From contig NZ_JAATEM010000015.1 in assembly GCF_012034205.1 (NCBI RefSeq), positions 62,001-126,000 on the forward strand: a stretch of DNA of 64,000 nt. Reading direction: 5' to 3'. The translations under genes were made by a program, and so were the position numbers. Source of the DNA: Streptomyces composti. Its GTDB lineage: Bacteria; Actinomycetota; Actinomycetes; Streptomycetales; Streptomycetaceae. Under the pieces are notes generated by a model. The model saw nothing but the letters and a program-made list of their open reading frames with translations, was not told the origin of the DNA and made no database searches. Positions within the stretch are counted from its first letter, which is position 1; every line of letters begins with the position of its first letter. This document shows positions 17,624-26,282 of the stretch, piece by piece.

Positions 17624-18592
17624 GTGCGCACGACGATGCGCAGGATCCGACTGGGCGCCACGGACAGGACGTTCGCTGCCGTGGGCCTCGGCTGCATGGG
17701 CATGTCCTGGGGGTACGACGAACTGGGCCGCGACGACGACGAGTCCGTTGCCGTCATCCGCCGGGCCGTGGAGCTCGGCGTCGACCTGATCGACACGGCG
17801 GACCAGTACGGCCCCTTCACCAACGAGCTGCTGGTGGGCAGGGCCCTCGAGGGCATCCGCGACAAGGTGCTGCTCGCCACGAAGGGCGGCCTGGTCGTCG
17901 ACGACCCGGCGACCTACCGCAGCCACCGCGACGGCCGGCCGGAGTATCTGCGCGGCGCCGTCGAGGCGAGTCTGAAGCGCCTCGGCACGGATCACGTGGA
18001 CCTCTACCAGCTGCACCGCATCGACCCCGAGGTGCCCGTCGAGGAGAGCTGGGGCGCACTCGCGGAGCTGGTGAAGGAGGGCAAGATCGGTGCGCTCGGG
18101 CTGTCCGAGGCGTCCGTCGAGGAGATCGCCCGCGCCCACGCGGTCCACCCCGTCGCCTCCGTGCAGAGCGAGCTGTCCCTCTGGAGCCGCGAGGCCCTCA
18201 CCGGCGGCGTCGTGGAGCACTGCGGGCGCGAGGGCATCGCCTTCATCGCCTTCGCCCCGCTGGGCAGGGGCTTCCTGTCCGGGTCGATCTCCGGCCCGCA
18301 GGACCTGCCGAAGGCCGACGGACGGCACCGGCTGCCGCGGTTCCAGCCCGACGCCATCGCCGCCAACCGGGCCATCGTCGACCAGGTGCGGACGGTCGCC
18401 GAGCAGCTCGGTGCGACCGTGGCCCAGGTGGCGATCGCCTGGGTGCTGGCACAGGGCGAGCACGTCGGGGTCATCCCCGGCACCAAGACGCGCCGCTACC
18501 TCGAGGACAACGTGGCGGCGGGCTCCCTCACCCTGCCGCCGGACGCGCTGACGCGGCTGGACGCGCTCCCGGAGCCGGTCGGCAGCCGCTGA
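17624..18592 (+). CDS. aldo/keto reductase
   Basis: A TIM-barrel NADPH-dependent reductase of 322 residues. The catalytic Asp/Tyr pair sits in [19 protein letters not shown], the Lys in LLATKGG, and [12 protein letters not shown] is the usual family segment. GTG 17624 follows GGGGAAAGG; ATG 17636 or GTG 17585 are possible. It is divergent from the exporter and so likely under the same operators. It may reduce a carbonyl of the pathway or detoxify an aldehyde; the substrate cannot be read from sequence. Confidence 0.85.
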   Translation: MRTTMRRIRLGATDRTFAAVGLGCMGMSWGYDELGRDDDESVAVIRRAVELGVDLIDTADQYGPFTNELLVGRALEGIRDKVLLATKGGLVVDDPATYRSHRDGRPEYLRGAVEASLKRLGTDHVDLYQLHRIDPEVPVEESWGALAELVKEGKIGALGLSEASVEEIARAHAVHPVASVQSELSLWSREALTGGVVEHCGREGIAFIAFAPLGRGFLSGSISGPQDLPKADGRHRLPRFQPDAIAANRAIVDQVRTVAEQLGATVAQVAIAWVLAQGEHVGVIPGTKTRRYLEDNVAAGSLTLPPDALTRLDALPEPVGSR

Positions 18593-18608
18593 GAACCGCG
18601 CACACCGC

Positions 18609-18659
18609 CGCCGCACGGCGGGCAGGCTCCCCGGACGGGAACCGGCCCGCCGTGCGGCG
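18609..18659. terminator. hairpin terminator between convergent genes
   Basis: The 15-bp arms CGCCGCACGGCGGGC and GCCCGCCGTGCGGCG are perfectly complementary with a 21-base loop, right after the aldo/keto reductase stop and before the converging HAD gene end. Confidence 0.7.
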
Positions 18660-18660
18660 C

Positions 18661-18756
18661 TCACACCTGCCGGCGGTGGGTGCCCGCGGCCAGCACGGCC
18701 GGGAGCACTCACACCTGCTGGCGGTGGGTGCCCGCGGCCAGCACGGCCGGGAGCGC
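18661..18756. repeat. 48-bp tandem duplication of the HAD gene 3' end
   Basis: Two copies of a 48-base unit (18661-18708 and 18709-18756) differ at one internal base and the last three. The right copy carries the last 15 codons and the TGA stop of the HAD gene. The left copy would encode the same tail (LPAVLAAGTHRRQV) but lies after the stop. Confidence 0.85.
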
Positions 18757-19446
18757 GGGCCAGCCGCGCTCGGCGGCATGCCCGGTCATACGCGGATGTG
18801 AGCCGACCACCGTCGGGTGCCCCACCATGCCCAGCATGGTCAGATCACCCGGGTCGTCCCCGTACGCGTAACAGTCCGCCGGATCGGCGCCGAACCTCGC
18901 CAGCGCCTCCCGCACCGCATCGGCCTTGGCGGGGCCGAACATGGCATGCCGGATCGCACCGGTCAGCCGCCCCTGCGCGTCCAGGTCCGGCTCGGTGCAC
19001 AGCACCAGGTCGATGCCCAGGTCGTCGGTGACGGGGTGGAGCGTGGCCGCCCAGGAACCGGAGATCACCACCGTGTGGTGCCCCGCCTGCTGATGCCGGC
19101 GCAGACGGGCGACCACCGGCTCGATGAACGGAGCCCCCTGCCGGCGCAGTTCGGCATACCAGGTGCGGCCCTCGGCCACCAGATCGTCCCAGAGCATGCC
19201 CGCGTGCAGCTCGTAGAACCTGGACACCACCTCCACCGGGGCGACACCCGTCGACGCCAGCCGCCGCAGCGGCTCCACGAGTTGCTCGTACCTCGCGCCG
19301 GTGATGTCCCCCTGCCGCCGCAACCGCCATTTGAGCAGCGAGAACGGCGTCTTCATCGCGATCAGCGTCTCGTCGGCGTCGAAGAACGCCACCACCGGCC
19401 GGCCGTGTCCGGCGCCCCGGGCGGGGGCCTCGGCGGAAATCGTCAC
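18709..19446 (-). CDS. HAD-IB family phosphatase
   Basis: The 245-residue protein is a SerB-like HAD hydrolase. Motif I is FFDADETLIAMK (nucleophile Asp), motif II is VVISGSWAATL, and motif III/IV is CYAYGDDPGDLTMLGMVG after GPAKADAVREAL. HAD-IB enzymes dephosphorylate small metabolites. It is the last gene of the AfsA-containing operon, and its GTG overlaps the FAD hydroxylase stop (GTGA) with GAGGAG upstream. In methylenomycin-furan synthesis a HAD protein (MmfP) pairs with an AfsA homologue (MmfL), so removal of the phosphate left by an AfsA reaction is a reasonable proposal. Confidence 0.82.
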   Translation of the reverse strand: MTISAEAPARGAGHGRPVVAFFDADETLIAMKTPFSLLKWRLRRQGDITGARYEQLVEPLRRLASTGVAPVEVVSRFYELHAGMLWDDLVAEGRTWYAELRRQGAPFIEPVVARLRRHQQAGHHTVVISGSWAATLHPVTDDLGIDLVLCTEPDLDAQGRLTGAIRHAMFGPAKADAVREALARFGADPADCYAYGDDPGDLTMLGMVGHPTVVGSHPRMTGHAAERGWPALPAVLAAGTHRQQV

Positions 19447-21023
19447 GACTGACTCCTCGTGTGAGCGGTGTCCTCGAGCAGGCGTGCTCGCTCGAGCAGG
19501 CGCGTGGTCTGCTGGGGCCGCAGCGGGTCCAGCCGGGCCAGGAGATGGCCGTCGGGCCGGACCACCGCCACGGCCGGCCCCGGGCCCAGCGCGCGGGCCA
19601 GGCCGGCGGGGACCGCACGGGTGAGATCGAGCACGGGGGTGTCGTCCGGCAGCGCCGTCCGCACTCGGTCGCGGACGGCCGGCCAGTCGGGCGGCGGGGT
19701 GCGTCTGCCGGGCCACAGCAGCACGGTGTGCCGGTCCCGGTCGATCACCGGCCAGCCCTCCGGGGCGAGTTCCGGGCCCGTCCCCTCCCCGGCCGCCGGG
19801 CCCGCGACCTTCACCGGCAGCCGGGGATGCCGGTCGCCGCCGTAGGCGACGGCGGTCTGCCCGAGCTGCGGGGCGATCCGGCGCTGGAACACCCCGGTGC
19901 GGTCCGCCGCCATGAACGCCGCGTCCCGCAGCGCCACTTTGACGGGCGTACGCACCAGGCCCGCCTTCGTCAGCCACTCGGTGGAGCGGGCCACATGGTG
20001 GGAGACGGAGCGCCGCTCGCTGTCGTAGGAGTCGAGAATGCCCTCGCCGAACTCGCCGCGGAGCACTCCGGACAGCTTCCAGGAGAGGTTGAACGCGTCC
20101 TGCATGCCCGTGTTCATGCCCTGCCCGCCGGCCGGGCTGATCACATGGGCGGCGTCGCCCGCCAGGAAGCATCGGCCGCTGCGGAAGGCGGACGCGATGC
20201 GCACCCGCACCCGGAAGGAGCCGCTCCACAGCAGTTCCTCCACCCGGGTGCGGCCGGCCGCCCGGTCGTCGACGACCTGCTGGAACAGTTCGCGCGGTGG
20301 CGGGTTGTGCTCGTCGTAGGCGTCGTGCGGCACGTTCAGGGCGATGCGGTGCACGCCGTCGCCCATGGGTCCGAGCACGATGGCGCCGCTGGGCGCATAG
20401 CAGTAGTGGGACAGGTCCTCCGAGAGGCTGGTGGTCAGCCGGGCGTCGGTGATGGCGAAGGACACGTCGACGGGCGGGCCCTCGTAGGCGATGCCCAGCT
20501 CCTTGCGCACGGTGCTGTGGGCGCCGTCCGCACCGACCAGCCAGCCGGGCTCGGTCTCCTCGACCCGGCCGCCGTCGTGCTCCAGCTTCACCGACGGCAC
20601 CCCGCCGGAGTGGTCCACGGCGGTGACCCGAACCCCGTCCTCGACCGTGCCGCCCAGCTCGGCGACCCGCCGGCGCAGCACGCCCTCGGTGTCGTTCTGC
20701 GAGAGGGTGAGCGCGAACGGGTAGGGAGAGTCCGCGAGTCTGCTCATCCAGGCGGTGGCCAGGCGCCGACCGCGCGAGTAGAACGCCGTGCCGGCGAGGC
20801 GGTGGCCGATGTCCAGCAGCTCGCCGGTCACCCCGATCCGGTCGAGGAGCTCGAGGTTGCGAGGCCAGATGACATTGGCGCGGGAGTGCCGCGGGTCGCC
20901 GCGCCGGCCGGCGTCCACCACGCGTACGCCGATCCCCTGCTGCAGCAGCTCGCAGGCGACGATCAGACCGACCGGCCCGGCCCCCGCCACCAGCACCGGC
21001 GTCCCGCTCCGTGCAACCGTCAT
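19443..21023 (-). CDS. FAD-dependent aromatic-type hydroxylase (class A)
   Basis: The 526-residue flavoprotein has the dinucleotide motif AGAGPVGLIVACELL near the N-terminus, the DG motif LVGADGAHSTVRKEL and the GD motif FLAGDAAHVISPAGGQGMNT, then a ~120-residue C-terminal thioredoxin-like domain. This is the p-hydroxybenzoate-hydroxylase class that includes PgaE/RdmE tailoring enzymes of polyketide pathways. It would hydroxylate or epoxidise an activated substrate using NAD(P)H and O2. It overlaps the upstream SDR and downstream HAD genes by four bases each. The substrate is unknown. Confidence 0.85.
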   Translation of the reverse strand: MTVARSGTPVLVAGAGPVGLIVACELLQQGIGVRVVDAGRRGDPRHSRANVIWPRNLELLDRIGVTGELLDIGHRLAGTAFYSRGRRLATAWMSRLADSPYPFALTLSQNDTEGVLRRRVAELGGTVEDGVRVTAVDHSGGVPSVKLEHDGGRVEETEPGWLVGADGAHSTVRKELGIAYEGPPVDVSFAITDARLTTSLSEDLSHYCYAPSGAIVLGPMGDGVHRIALNVPHDAYDEHNPPPRELFQQVVDDRAAGRTRVEELLWSGSFRVRVRIASAFRSGRCFLAGDAAHVISPAGGQGMNTGMQDAFNLSWKLSGVLRGEFGEGILDSYDSERRSVSHHVARSTEWLTKAGLVRTPVKVALRDAAFMAADRTGVFQRRIAPQLGQTAVAYGGDRHPRLPVKVAGPAAGEGTGPELAPEGWPVIDRDRHTVLLWPGRRTPPPDWPAVRDRVRTALPDDTPVLDLTRAVPAGLARALGPGPAVAVVRPDGHLLARLDPLRPQQTTRLLERARLLEDTAHTRSQS

Positions 21024-21778
21024 GCCGCCCAATTGAGGCCTCCGTTGACCTCGACCACGCTGCCGTTGACGTACGAGCCGTCGTCGGAGGCGAGGAACAC
21101 GGCGGCGGCGCCGACCTCCTCCGGCCGGCCGAGCCGCCCCGCCAGCAGCCGGCCCCGGTAGGCCTCCCAGGCGCGCTCGTTGGCGGCCAGCTCCTTGCCC
21201 ATGCCCTCGTCGATGTAGCCGGGCGAGAGGCAGTTGACCCGGATGCCCCTGGGTGCCAGCTCCACCGCCGAGGTGCGGGTGAACATCTCCACCGCGGCCT
21301 TGCTGGCGCTGTACGCGGCGGCCCCGGCCGCGGCCCGGCCGGCCACGCAGGACGAGACGTTGATGATGTGGCCGCTCTGCCCCTCCGCCCGGTCCCGCGC
21401 GGTCATCGGGCCGATCGCCGCGCGGGTGCACAGGAAGACCCCGGTGAGATTGGTGGCCAGCGTGGTGTTCCAGTCGGCCACCGACAGCCGGGCGATCTTG
21501 CCGTCCCGGCTGACTCCGGCGTTGTTGACCAGGATGTCGATGCCGCCGTACGCCGCCACGGCGGCGTCCATCAGCTCCTGCACCGATCGCTCGTGGGTGA
21601 CGTCGACCGGCTGGTACAGCAGCCGGTCGCCGTACTCGTCGGCGAGTTCCTTGATGTCGTAGGGGTTGCGTGCGGCGGCCACCACCGAGGCGCCCTCCGC
21701 CAGGTACGCCTCAGTGATCGCCCGGCCCAGTCCCCGCGTGCCGCCGGTGACGACCGCGATCCGCCCGTCGAGCCTCAT
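21020..21778 (-). CDS. short-chain dehydrogenase/reductase
   Basis: A classical SDR of 252 residues: TGGTRGLG cofactor motif (11-18), NNAG, then Ser in INVSSCVAG and YSASK as the catalytic Tyr/Lys. It is distinct from the FabG-like gene of the same operon (22869-23627), so it more likely acts on a later intermediate than in chain reduction. In GBL pathways an SDR such as BarS1 reduces the 6-keto group; this gene could play that part here (inference). ATG 21778 has a GGAGG-type site upstream. Confidence 0.85.
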   Translation of the reverse strand: MRLDGRIAVVTGGTRGLGRAITEAYLAEGASVVAAARNPYDIKELADEYGDRLLYQPVDVTHERSVQELMDAAVAAYGGIDILVNNAGVSRDGKIARLSVADWNTTLATNLTGVFLCTRAAIGPMTARDRAEGQSGHIINVSSCVAGRAAAGAAAYSASKAAVEMFTRTSAVELAPRGIRVNCLSPGYIDEGMGKELAANERAWEAYRGRLLAGRLGRPEEVGAAAVFLASDDGSYVNGSVVEVNGGLNWAA

Positions 21779-21828
21779 GGGCCTCCTCCTTCGCTGCGTG
21801 ATGTGTGTGTACGGTCCGGTGGCGGGCG

Positions 21829-22815
21829 TCAGTACCAGACCAGCAGTGCCGCGCCCGCGGTCATGCCGCCGCCCACCGATGCCAGCAGCACCCGGTCCCC
21901 TCGGCGCAGCGGCCGTTCCCGATGGGTGGCGTGCAGGGTGAGGGGAACGGACGCGGCGACGGTGTTGCCCAGGCGCGGCGCGGTGTAGGCGACGCGGGCC
22001 GGGTCGATGCCCGCGTCCGAGACGAAGGTCTCCAGCAGCCGGGTGTTGGCCTGATGGAAGACGAACCGGTCTATGTCCTCCAGGGCGAGTCCGGTGTCGT
22101 CCAGCGTCTGGGCGGTCAGCTTGTCCATGACGGCCAGGGCGTAGTCGCGTACCGCCCGGCCGTCCATGCGGAAGTACTGCTTGCCGGCCGCGCGGGCTTC
22201 CGCGTCCAGCGGGGTCCGCGTGCCGCCGGCCTCCACGCCGACGTAGTGGTGGAACTCCCCGTCCGTGACCAGGTTCAGCGACTGCAGCCCGTAGCCCTCG
22301 GGCACCTTGCCGAGAACGACGGCTCCCGCTCCGTCACCGAAAAGGCTGACCGTGCGCCGGTCCGAACGGTCCATGATCGTGGAGAACATGTCCGCCCCGA
22401 CGAGCAGAACGTGCTCGCCGTGCCGTCCCGCGCTCAGCAGCCCTTCGGCCACCGCCAGGCCGTAGAGGAATCCGCTGCACACCGCGTTGATGTCGAAGGC
22501 GGGCAGGGTGGACAGCCCCAGTTTGTGCTGGAGGATCGCGGCCGTCGACGGCTGCGGCACATCCGGGGTGCTGGTGGCCACGATGAGCGCCCCGAGCCGC
22601 CCGCGCACCTCGGGTCCGAGCGCGTCGAGTGCCTCGCCGGCAGCGGGCACCGCGAGGTCGGAGGTGGTGGTGCCCGGCGTGGCGTAGCGCCGCTGGAGGA
22701 CCCCGGTGCGTTCGGTCACCCAGGACTCGGGCATACCCGTCCAGGCACTGATCTGCTGGTTGTCGATCACCGTGTCCGGAGTGTGGCAACCGATCGACAG
22801 GACACCGACTGGCAT
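21829..22815 (-). CDS. beta-ketoacyl-ACP synthase III (FabH type)
   Basis: A complete, canonical KASIII of 328 residues with Cys113 (NAVCSGF), the His of FHQANTRLL and the Asn of LGNTVAAS. It would start chains by condensing an acyl-CoA with malonyl-ACP. Together with the operon ACP, KAS II and ketoreductase it forms a dedicated short chain-building set. It is clearly different from the two DpsC/CerJ-like proteins of the island, which lack the HQAN motif. Confidence 0.9.
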   Translation of the reverse strand: MPVGVLSIGCHTPDTVIDNQQISAWTGMPESWVTERTGVLQRRYATPGTTTSDLAVPAAGEALDALGPEVRGRLGALIVATSTPDVPQPSTAAILQHKLGLSTLPAFDINAVCSGFLYGLAVAEGLLSAGRHGEHVLLVGADMFSTIMDRSDRRTVSLFGDGAGAVVLGKVPEGYGLQSLNLVTDGEFHHYVGVEAGGTRTPLDAEARAAGKQYFRMDGRAVRDYALAVMDKLTAQTLDDTGLALEDIDRFVFHQANTRLLETFVSDAGIDPARVAYTAPRLGNTVAASVPLTLHATHRERPLRRGDRVLLASVGGGMTAGAALLVWY

Positions 22816-22868
22816 GGCTTACCTTTCCTGTGCTCGCGCGTGGTGGTGGCTGGCTGCGGTACGGGGCG

Positions 22869-23627
22869 TCAGTGACCCATGCCGAGTCCACCGCTGACCG
22901 GCAGCACGGCGCCGGTGATGAATGCGGCCTGTTCGCTGGTGAGGAAGCGCACCGCCTCGGCCACCTCGTCGGGGGTGCCGGCACGGCGCAGCGGCGTCAT
23001 CGCCAGGTACTGCTCCATACGGGCCGGGCGCACCTGCCGCAGCATGTCCGTCTCCACCAGGCCGGGGGCGACGACGTTGACGGTGATCCCCCGGCCGCCC
23101 AGCTCCCAGGCCAGGGAGCGGGCCAGGCCGACCAGGCCCGCCTTGGCCGCGGTATAGGCGGTCTGGCCGGGGGAGCCGGTGAGCGCGACGGCCGAGGAGA
23201 TCAGCACCATCCGCCCCCAGCGCCGGCCGATCATGGCTCGTGAGGCGTGCCGGGCGACCCGCAGCACCGCCCGGAGGTTGGTGTCGAGCACCTCGTCGAC
23301 CGCGTCGTCGCCGAGGGCCGGCAGCAGCCCGTCCCGGGTGATCCCGGCGTTGGCGACCAGCACCTCCACCTCGCCGTGGGCCGCCGCGGCCTCCTTGAAG
23401 GCGCGCTCCACCTGCACCTCGTCCCGCACGTCGCAGCGCACACCGAACAGCCCGGCCGGGGGCTCACCGGTGCGGTGGGTCACCGCCACCCGGTCGCCAC
23501 GGGCGGCGAGCGACCTGGCGACGGCGAGCCCGATGCCGCGGTTGCCGCCGGTGACCAGGACGGAACGGCCGGGCGGGGCAGCAGCGGACGATGCCGCAGT
23601 GCTGGCGGATCGTGTGCTGTCCGTCAT
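22869..23627 (-). CDS. FabG-like beta-ketoacyl-ACP reductase
   Basis: A 252-residue SDR of the FabG group: VTGGNRGIG, VANAGITRDG, the catalytic SSAVAL and YTAAKAG, and a C-terminal AAFITGAVLPVSGGLGMG. It should reduce 3-oxoacyl-ACP with NADPH. The first ~20 residues are a Ser/Ala-rich leader absent from housekeeping FabG. Its ATG overlaps the KAS II stop by four bases, tying ketoreduction to elongation. Confidence 0.88.
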   Translation of the reverse strand: MTDSTRSASTAASSAAAPPGRSVLVTGGNRGIGLAVARSLAARGDRVAVTHRTGEPPAGLFGVRCDVRDEVQVERAFKEAAAAHGEVEVLVANAGITRDGLLPALGDDAVDEVLDTNLRAVLRVARHASRAMIGRRWGRMVLISSAVALTGSPGQTAYTAAKAGLVGLARSLAWELGGRGITVNVVAPGLVETDMLRQVRPARMEQYLAMTPLRRAGTPDEVAEAVRFLTSEQAAFITGAVLPVSGGLGMGH

Positions 23628-24877
23628 GCCGGGGTCACCACGATCACCGCGTTCTGGCCACCGAAGCCGAAGGAGTTGTTCACTGCGGCGTTGATCTGCA
23701 TCGGGCGGGCCTCCTTGGCCACCACGTCGACCTCGATACCCGGGTCCAGGCCGTCCAGGTTGGCGGTCGGCGGAACGAGTTGCTGCTCGACGGCGAGCAC
23801 GGTGTACACCGCCTCGGCCGCGCCGGCCGCGCCCAGCAGATGACCGACCACGCCCTTGGTGGAGGTCACGGCGGGCCGCTCCCCGAGGACCCGGCGGATG
23901 ACACCGGACTCGGTGATGTCGTTGAGCGGTGTGGAGGTGCCGTGCGCGTTGACGTGGTCGATCTCGCCGGGGGCGACCAGGGCGTCGGCGAGCGCGGCCC
24001 GGACGGCCCGCTCGGCGCCGCCGCCCGTCGGGTCGGGAGCCGAGGCATGATGGCCGTCGGCCGACGCACCGAACCCGGAGACCCGGGCCCGCACGCGGGC
24101 GCCGCGCGCCCGTGCGTCTTCCATCCGCTCCAGTACCAGCATGGCCGCGCCCTCGCCCGCCACGAACCCGTCCCGGTCGGCGTCGAACGGGCGGGACGCG
24201 GCCGCCGGGTCGTCGCTGCGCGTGGAGAGCGCACCGGCCTTGGCCAGGCTGGCCATCGCGGTGGGCGACATGGCCGCCTCCGCGCCGCCGGCCAGCACGA
24301 TGTCGCAGGCCCCGGACTCCAGCAGGGCACGCGCGTACCCGATCGCGGTGTTCCCGGAGGCGCAGGCGGTGGAGACCACCTGGTTGGGGCCGAGGGCCTT
24401 GAGATCCATGGCGATGTACCCGGCCGTCATGTTGACCGGACCCATCACCATCAGCAGCGGAGAGACGAACTTCGCCCCGTCGGCGAGGTGTTTGCCGTGC
24501 TCCCGCTCCACCGTGGACCAGCCGCCCAGCGAGGTGCCGACGACCACGCCGACCCGGGCCCCGTCCCAGGACGCCGGGTCGAGCCCGGCGTCCTCGACGG
24601 CCTGCCGGGCCGCCACCACACCGAAGTGGCTGACCGGATCCATGCGCACCGCCGTGCGCCGCCCGAGCAGCGCTCCGGCGTCGAAGTCCGGCACCCGGCA
24701 GGCGAAGTCGACGGGCAGACCCTGAAGGTCCGGGTCGGCGGCCGCGGTCGGCTCACCCGCCCAGACCCGCTCCACATTGGCCCGCACACCCACGCCGGCC
24801 GGGGTGACCAGGCCCACTCCGCTGACGGCGACGTCGAAGCGTTCGGTGCGCCGGCGTCCGGTCGCGGTGCTCCCCAT
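23624..24877 (-). CDS. beta-ketoacyl-ACP synthase II (FabF type)
   Basis: A 417-residue decarboxylating condensing enzyme with Cys172 (STACASGNTAIG), His in NAHGTSTPLND and His in STKGVVGHLLGAAGAAEA, the full KAS II triad. It elongates acyl-ACP with malonyl-ACP. No chain-length-factor partner is present, so it is a fatty-acid-like KAS rather than an aromatic PKS KSalpha/KSbeta pair. The ATG shares a base with the ACP stop (TGATG), so ACP and KAS are translated together. Confidence 0.92.
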   Translation of the reverse strand: MGSTATGRRRTERFDVAVSGVGLVTPAGVGVRANVERVWAGEPTAAADPDLQGLPVDFACRVPDFDAGALLGRRTAVRMDPVSHFGVVAARQAVEDAGLDPASWDGARVGVVVGTSLGGWSTVEREHGKHLADGAKFVSPLLMVMGPVNMTAGYIAMDLKALGPNQVVSTACASGNTAIGYARALLESGACDIVLAGGAEAAMSPTAMASLAKAGALSTRSDDPAAASRPFDADRDGFVAGEGAAMLVLERMEDARARGARVRARVSGFGASADGHHASAPDPTGGGAERAVRAALADALVAPGEIDHVNAHGTSTPLNDITESGVIRRVLGERPAVTSTKGVVGHLLGAAGAAEAVYTVLAVEQQLVPPTANLDGLDPGIEVDVVAKEARPMQINAAVNNSFGFGGQNAVIVVTPA

Positions 24878-25116
24878 CAGGCCACCTTGGCCTTGGCGTC
24901 GATCCGGGCGAGCACGTCGCCCAGGGTGTTGTCGGGGGACAGCGCGGTCTCGTCGAGCTGGACGCCGAACTCCTTCTCCACGATGACGCTGAGCTCGATC
25001 AGCAGCAGCGAGTCGAGATCGAGGGCGTCGAACGTGGCGGTGGGGGTCAGCTGTTCCGGGTCCACCCCGAGCTTGTCGGCGACGAGGGAGAAGAGACGGT
25101 CCTGCTGAGCGGACAT
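24877..25116 (-). CDS. acyl carrier protein
   Basis: The 79-residue ACP has the phosphopantetheine site DLDSLLLIEL with Ser36, and typical acidic helices. It carries the growing acyl chain for the KASIII, KAS II and KR encoded downstream. ATG 25116 gives the normal ACP length; an upstream in-frame start would add an unlikely 15 residues. The 126 bases before it may contain an internal promoter. Confidence 0.93.
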   Translation of the reverse strand: MSAQQDRLFSLVADKLGVDPEQLTPTATFDALDLDSLLLIELSVIVEKEFGVQLDETALSPDNTLGDVLARIDAKAKVA

Positions 25117-25242
25117 GTGTGAACTCCTAGCAATCGATCGGTTGAAACTGGGTGACAACATCTGACAGAAGGGCAGAACGGGGCGCCGTGCGTACCCATG
25201 GGTGCTCGGTGGGAGAAGCGCGGCGGCCGGCGGCGCTGCCGC

Positions 25243-26277
25243 TCAGGGTCTGGCGACCGCCACCGCCGTGAAGGTGAACCCGCCGCCCCCGTTCAGCACC
25301 AGCGCGTACTGGCCGGGCTCCAGCAGGTCGGTACGGGCCAGGTCGGCGAGCGAGGCGTTGAGGTCGCCGGCACCCACATGCCCGGTGGCACGGCCGAGGT
25401 CCAGCACCTCGGCGCCGGTGACCTCCGTCAGCGGCGGCAGATACGCCTCCGCCATGGCCTTGCTGCCCAGGCGCGGGATGACCGCGTACCGCAGCCGCCG
25501 GTCGTCCGCGGCGAGCCCGGCGCCGGCCAGGCACTCCTCCACCACGGCACGGATGCGGTCGGCGGCGGTCTTCAGGAAGAAGTCCACGCCGTAGGTCCTG
25601 ATGAAGGCGCGCTTGGTGCGCCGCACGTCGATCATCGGGCTGTGCCCCATGGGGGTCGCGTTCAGCTCGTCGTCGCCCCGGTGCATCACCTCCAGCTCCG
25701 GCGCGGACCTGGTCGCCAGCGCGTGCAGCAGCAGATCCGGCCCTCCTGCCTCCTCGGCGAGGCGGTGCACGAGGACGGCCGTGGCCGCGTCGCCGGCCGC
25801 CATGCCGTAGTCGCTGAGCCAGCGGTGCCAGCTCGGCATCAGGAACCTGTCGGCGGTGGTCACCAGCACCGGTCCAGCTGCCGGATCGCCCTGCAGCCGG
25901 CTCACCGCCAGCTCGATGCCGACGGCACCGCCGTTGCACTGCTGCAGCAGACCGACCGGCACCGCCCGGTGGGCGCCCAGCCTCCGCGCGACGTAGTGCG
26001 GGGCGGACCAGGCGTCGTGCCCCTGGTGGTGGACGCTGGCGTGCAGCAGCATCGACAGGTCGGCAGGCTGGGCACCGGACAGCTCCAGCACCCGGCTCGC
26101 GGCCTCGACCGCCATGTCCGGCGGCGCCGTGTCCTCGCTCACCGGCAGGGACGTGTAGCCGAGCTCCCGGGCGGTGCGGGCGTCGATGTCACCGGCGGCC
26201 AGCGCCTCCTCCACCGTCTGCCGTTGCTTCGGGTACCAGGCGGCGGCGACCAGCCCGAGCGGCGACTGGAGCAGCAT
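25243..26277 (-). CDS. KASIII-like acyltransferase (DpsC/CerJ type), second copy
   Basis: The 344-residue paralogue of the protein at 12441-13484 has Cys114 (LLQQCNGGAVG) and GHVGAGD giving His300 and Asp305, with no HQAN motif. Shared HHQGHDAWS and IDVRRTKRAF show common descent. It should load or transfer an acyl group rather than start a fatty-acid chain in the FabH manner. It sits between the AfsA homologue and the ACP in the operon. ATG 26277 follows GGGGGGTGA; GTG 26286, overlapping the AfsA stop, is an alternative. Confidence 0.8.
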   Translation of the reverse strand: MLLQSPLGLVAAAWYPKQRQTVEEALAAGDIDARTARELGYTSLPVSEDTAPPDMAVEAASRVLELSGAQPADLSMLLHASVHHQGHDAWSAPHYVARRLGAHRAVPVGLLQQCNGGAVGIELAVSRLQGDPAAGPVLVTTADRFLMPSWHRWLSDYGMAAGDAATAVLVHRLAEEAGGPDLLLHALATRSAPELEVMHRGDDELNATPMGHSPMIDVRRTKRAFIRTYGVDFFLKTAADRIRAVVEECLAGAGLAADDRRLRYAVIPRLGSKAMAEAYLPPLTEVTGAEVLDLGRATGHVGAGDLNASLADLARTDLLEPGQYALVLNGGGGFTFTAVAVARP

Positions 26278-26282
26278 CTGCG

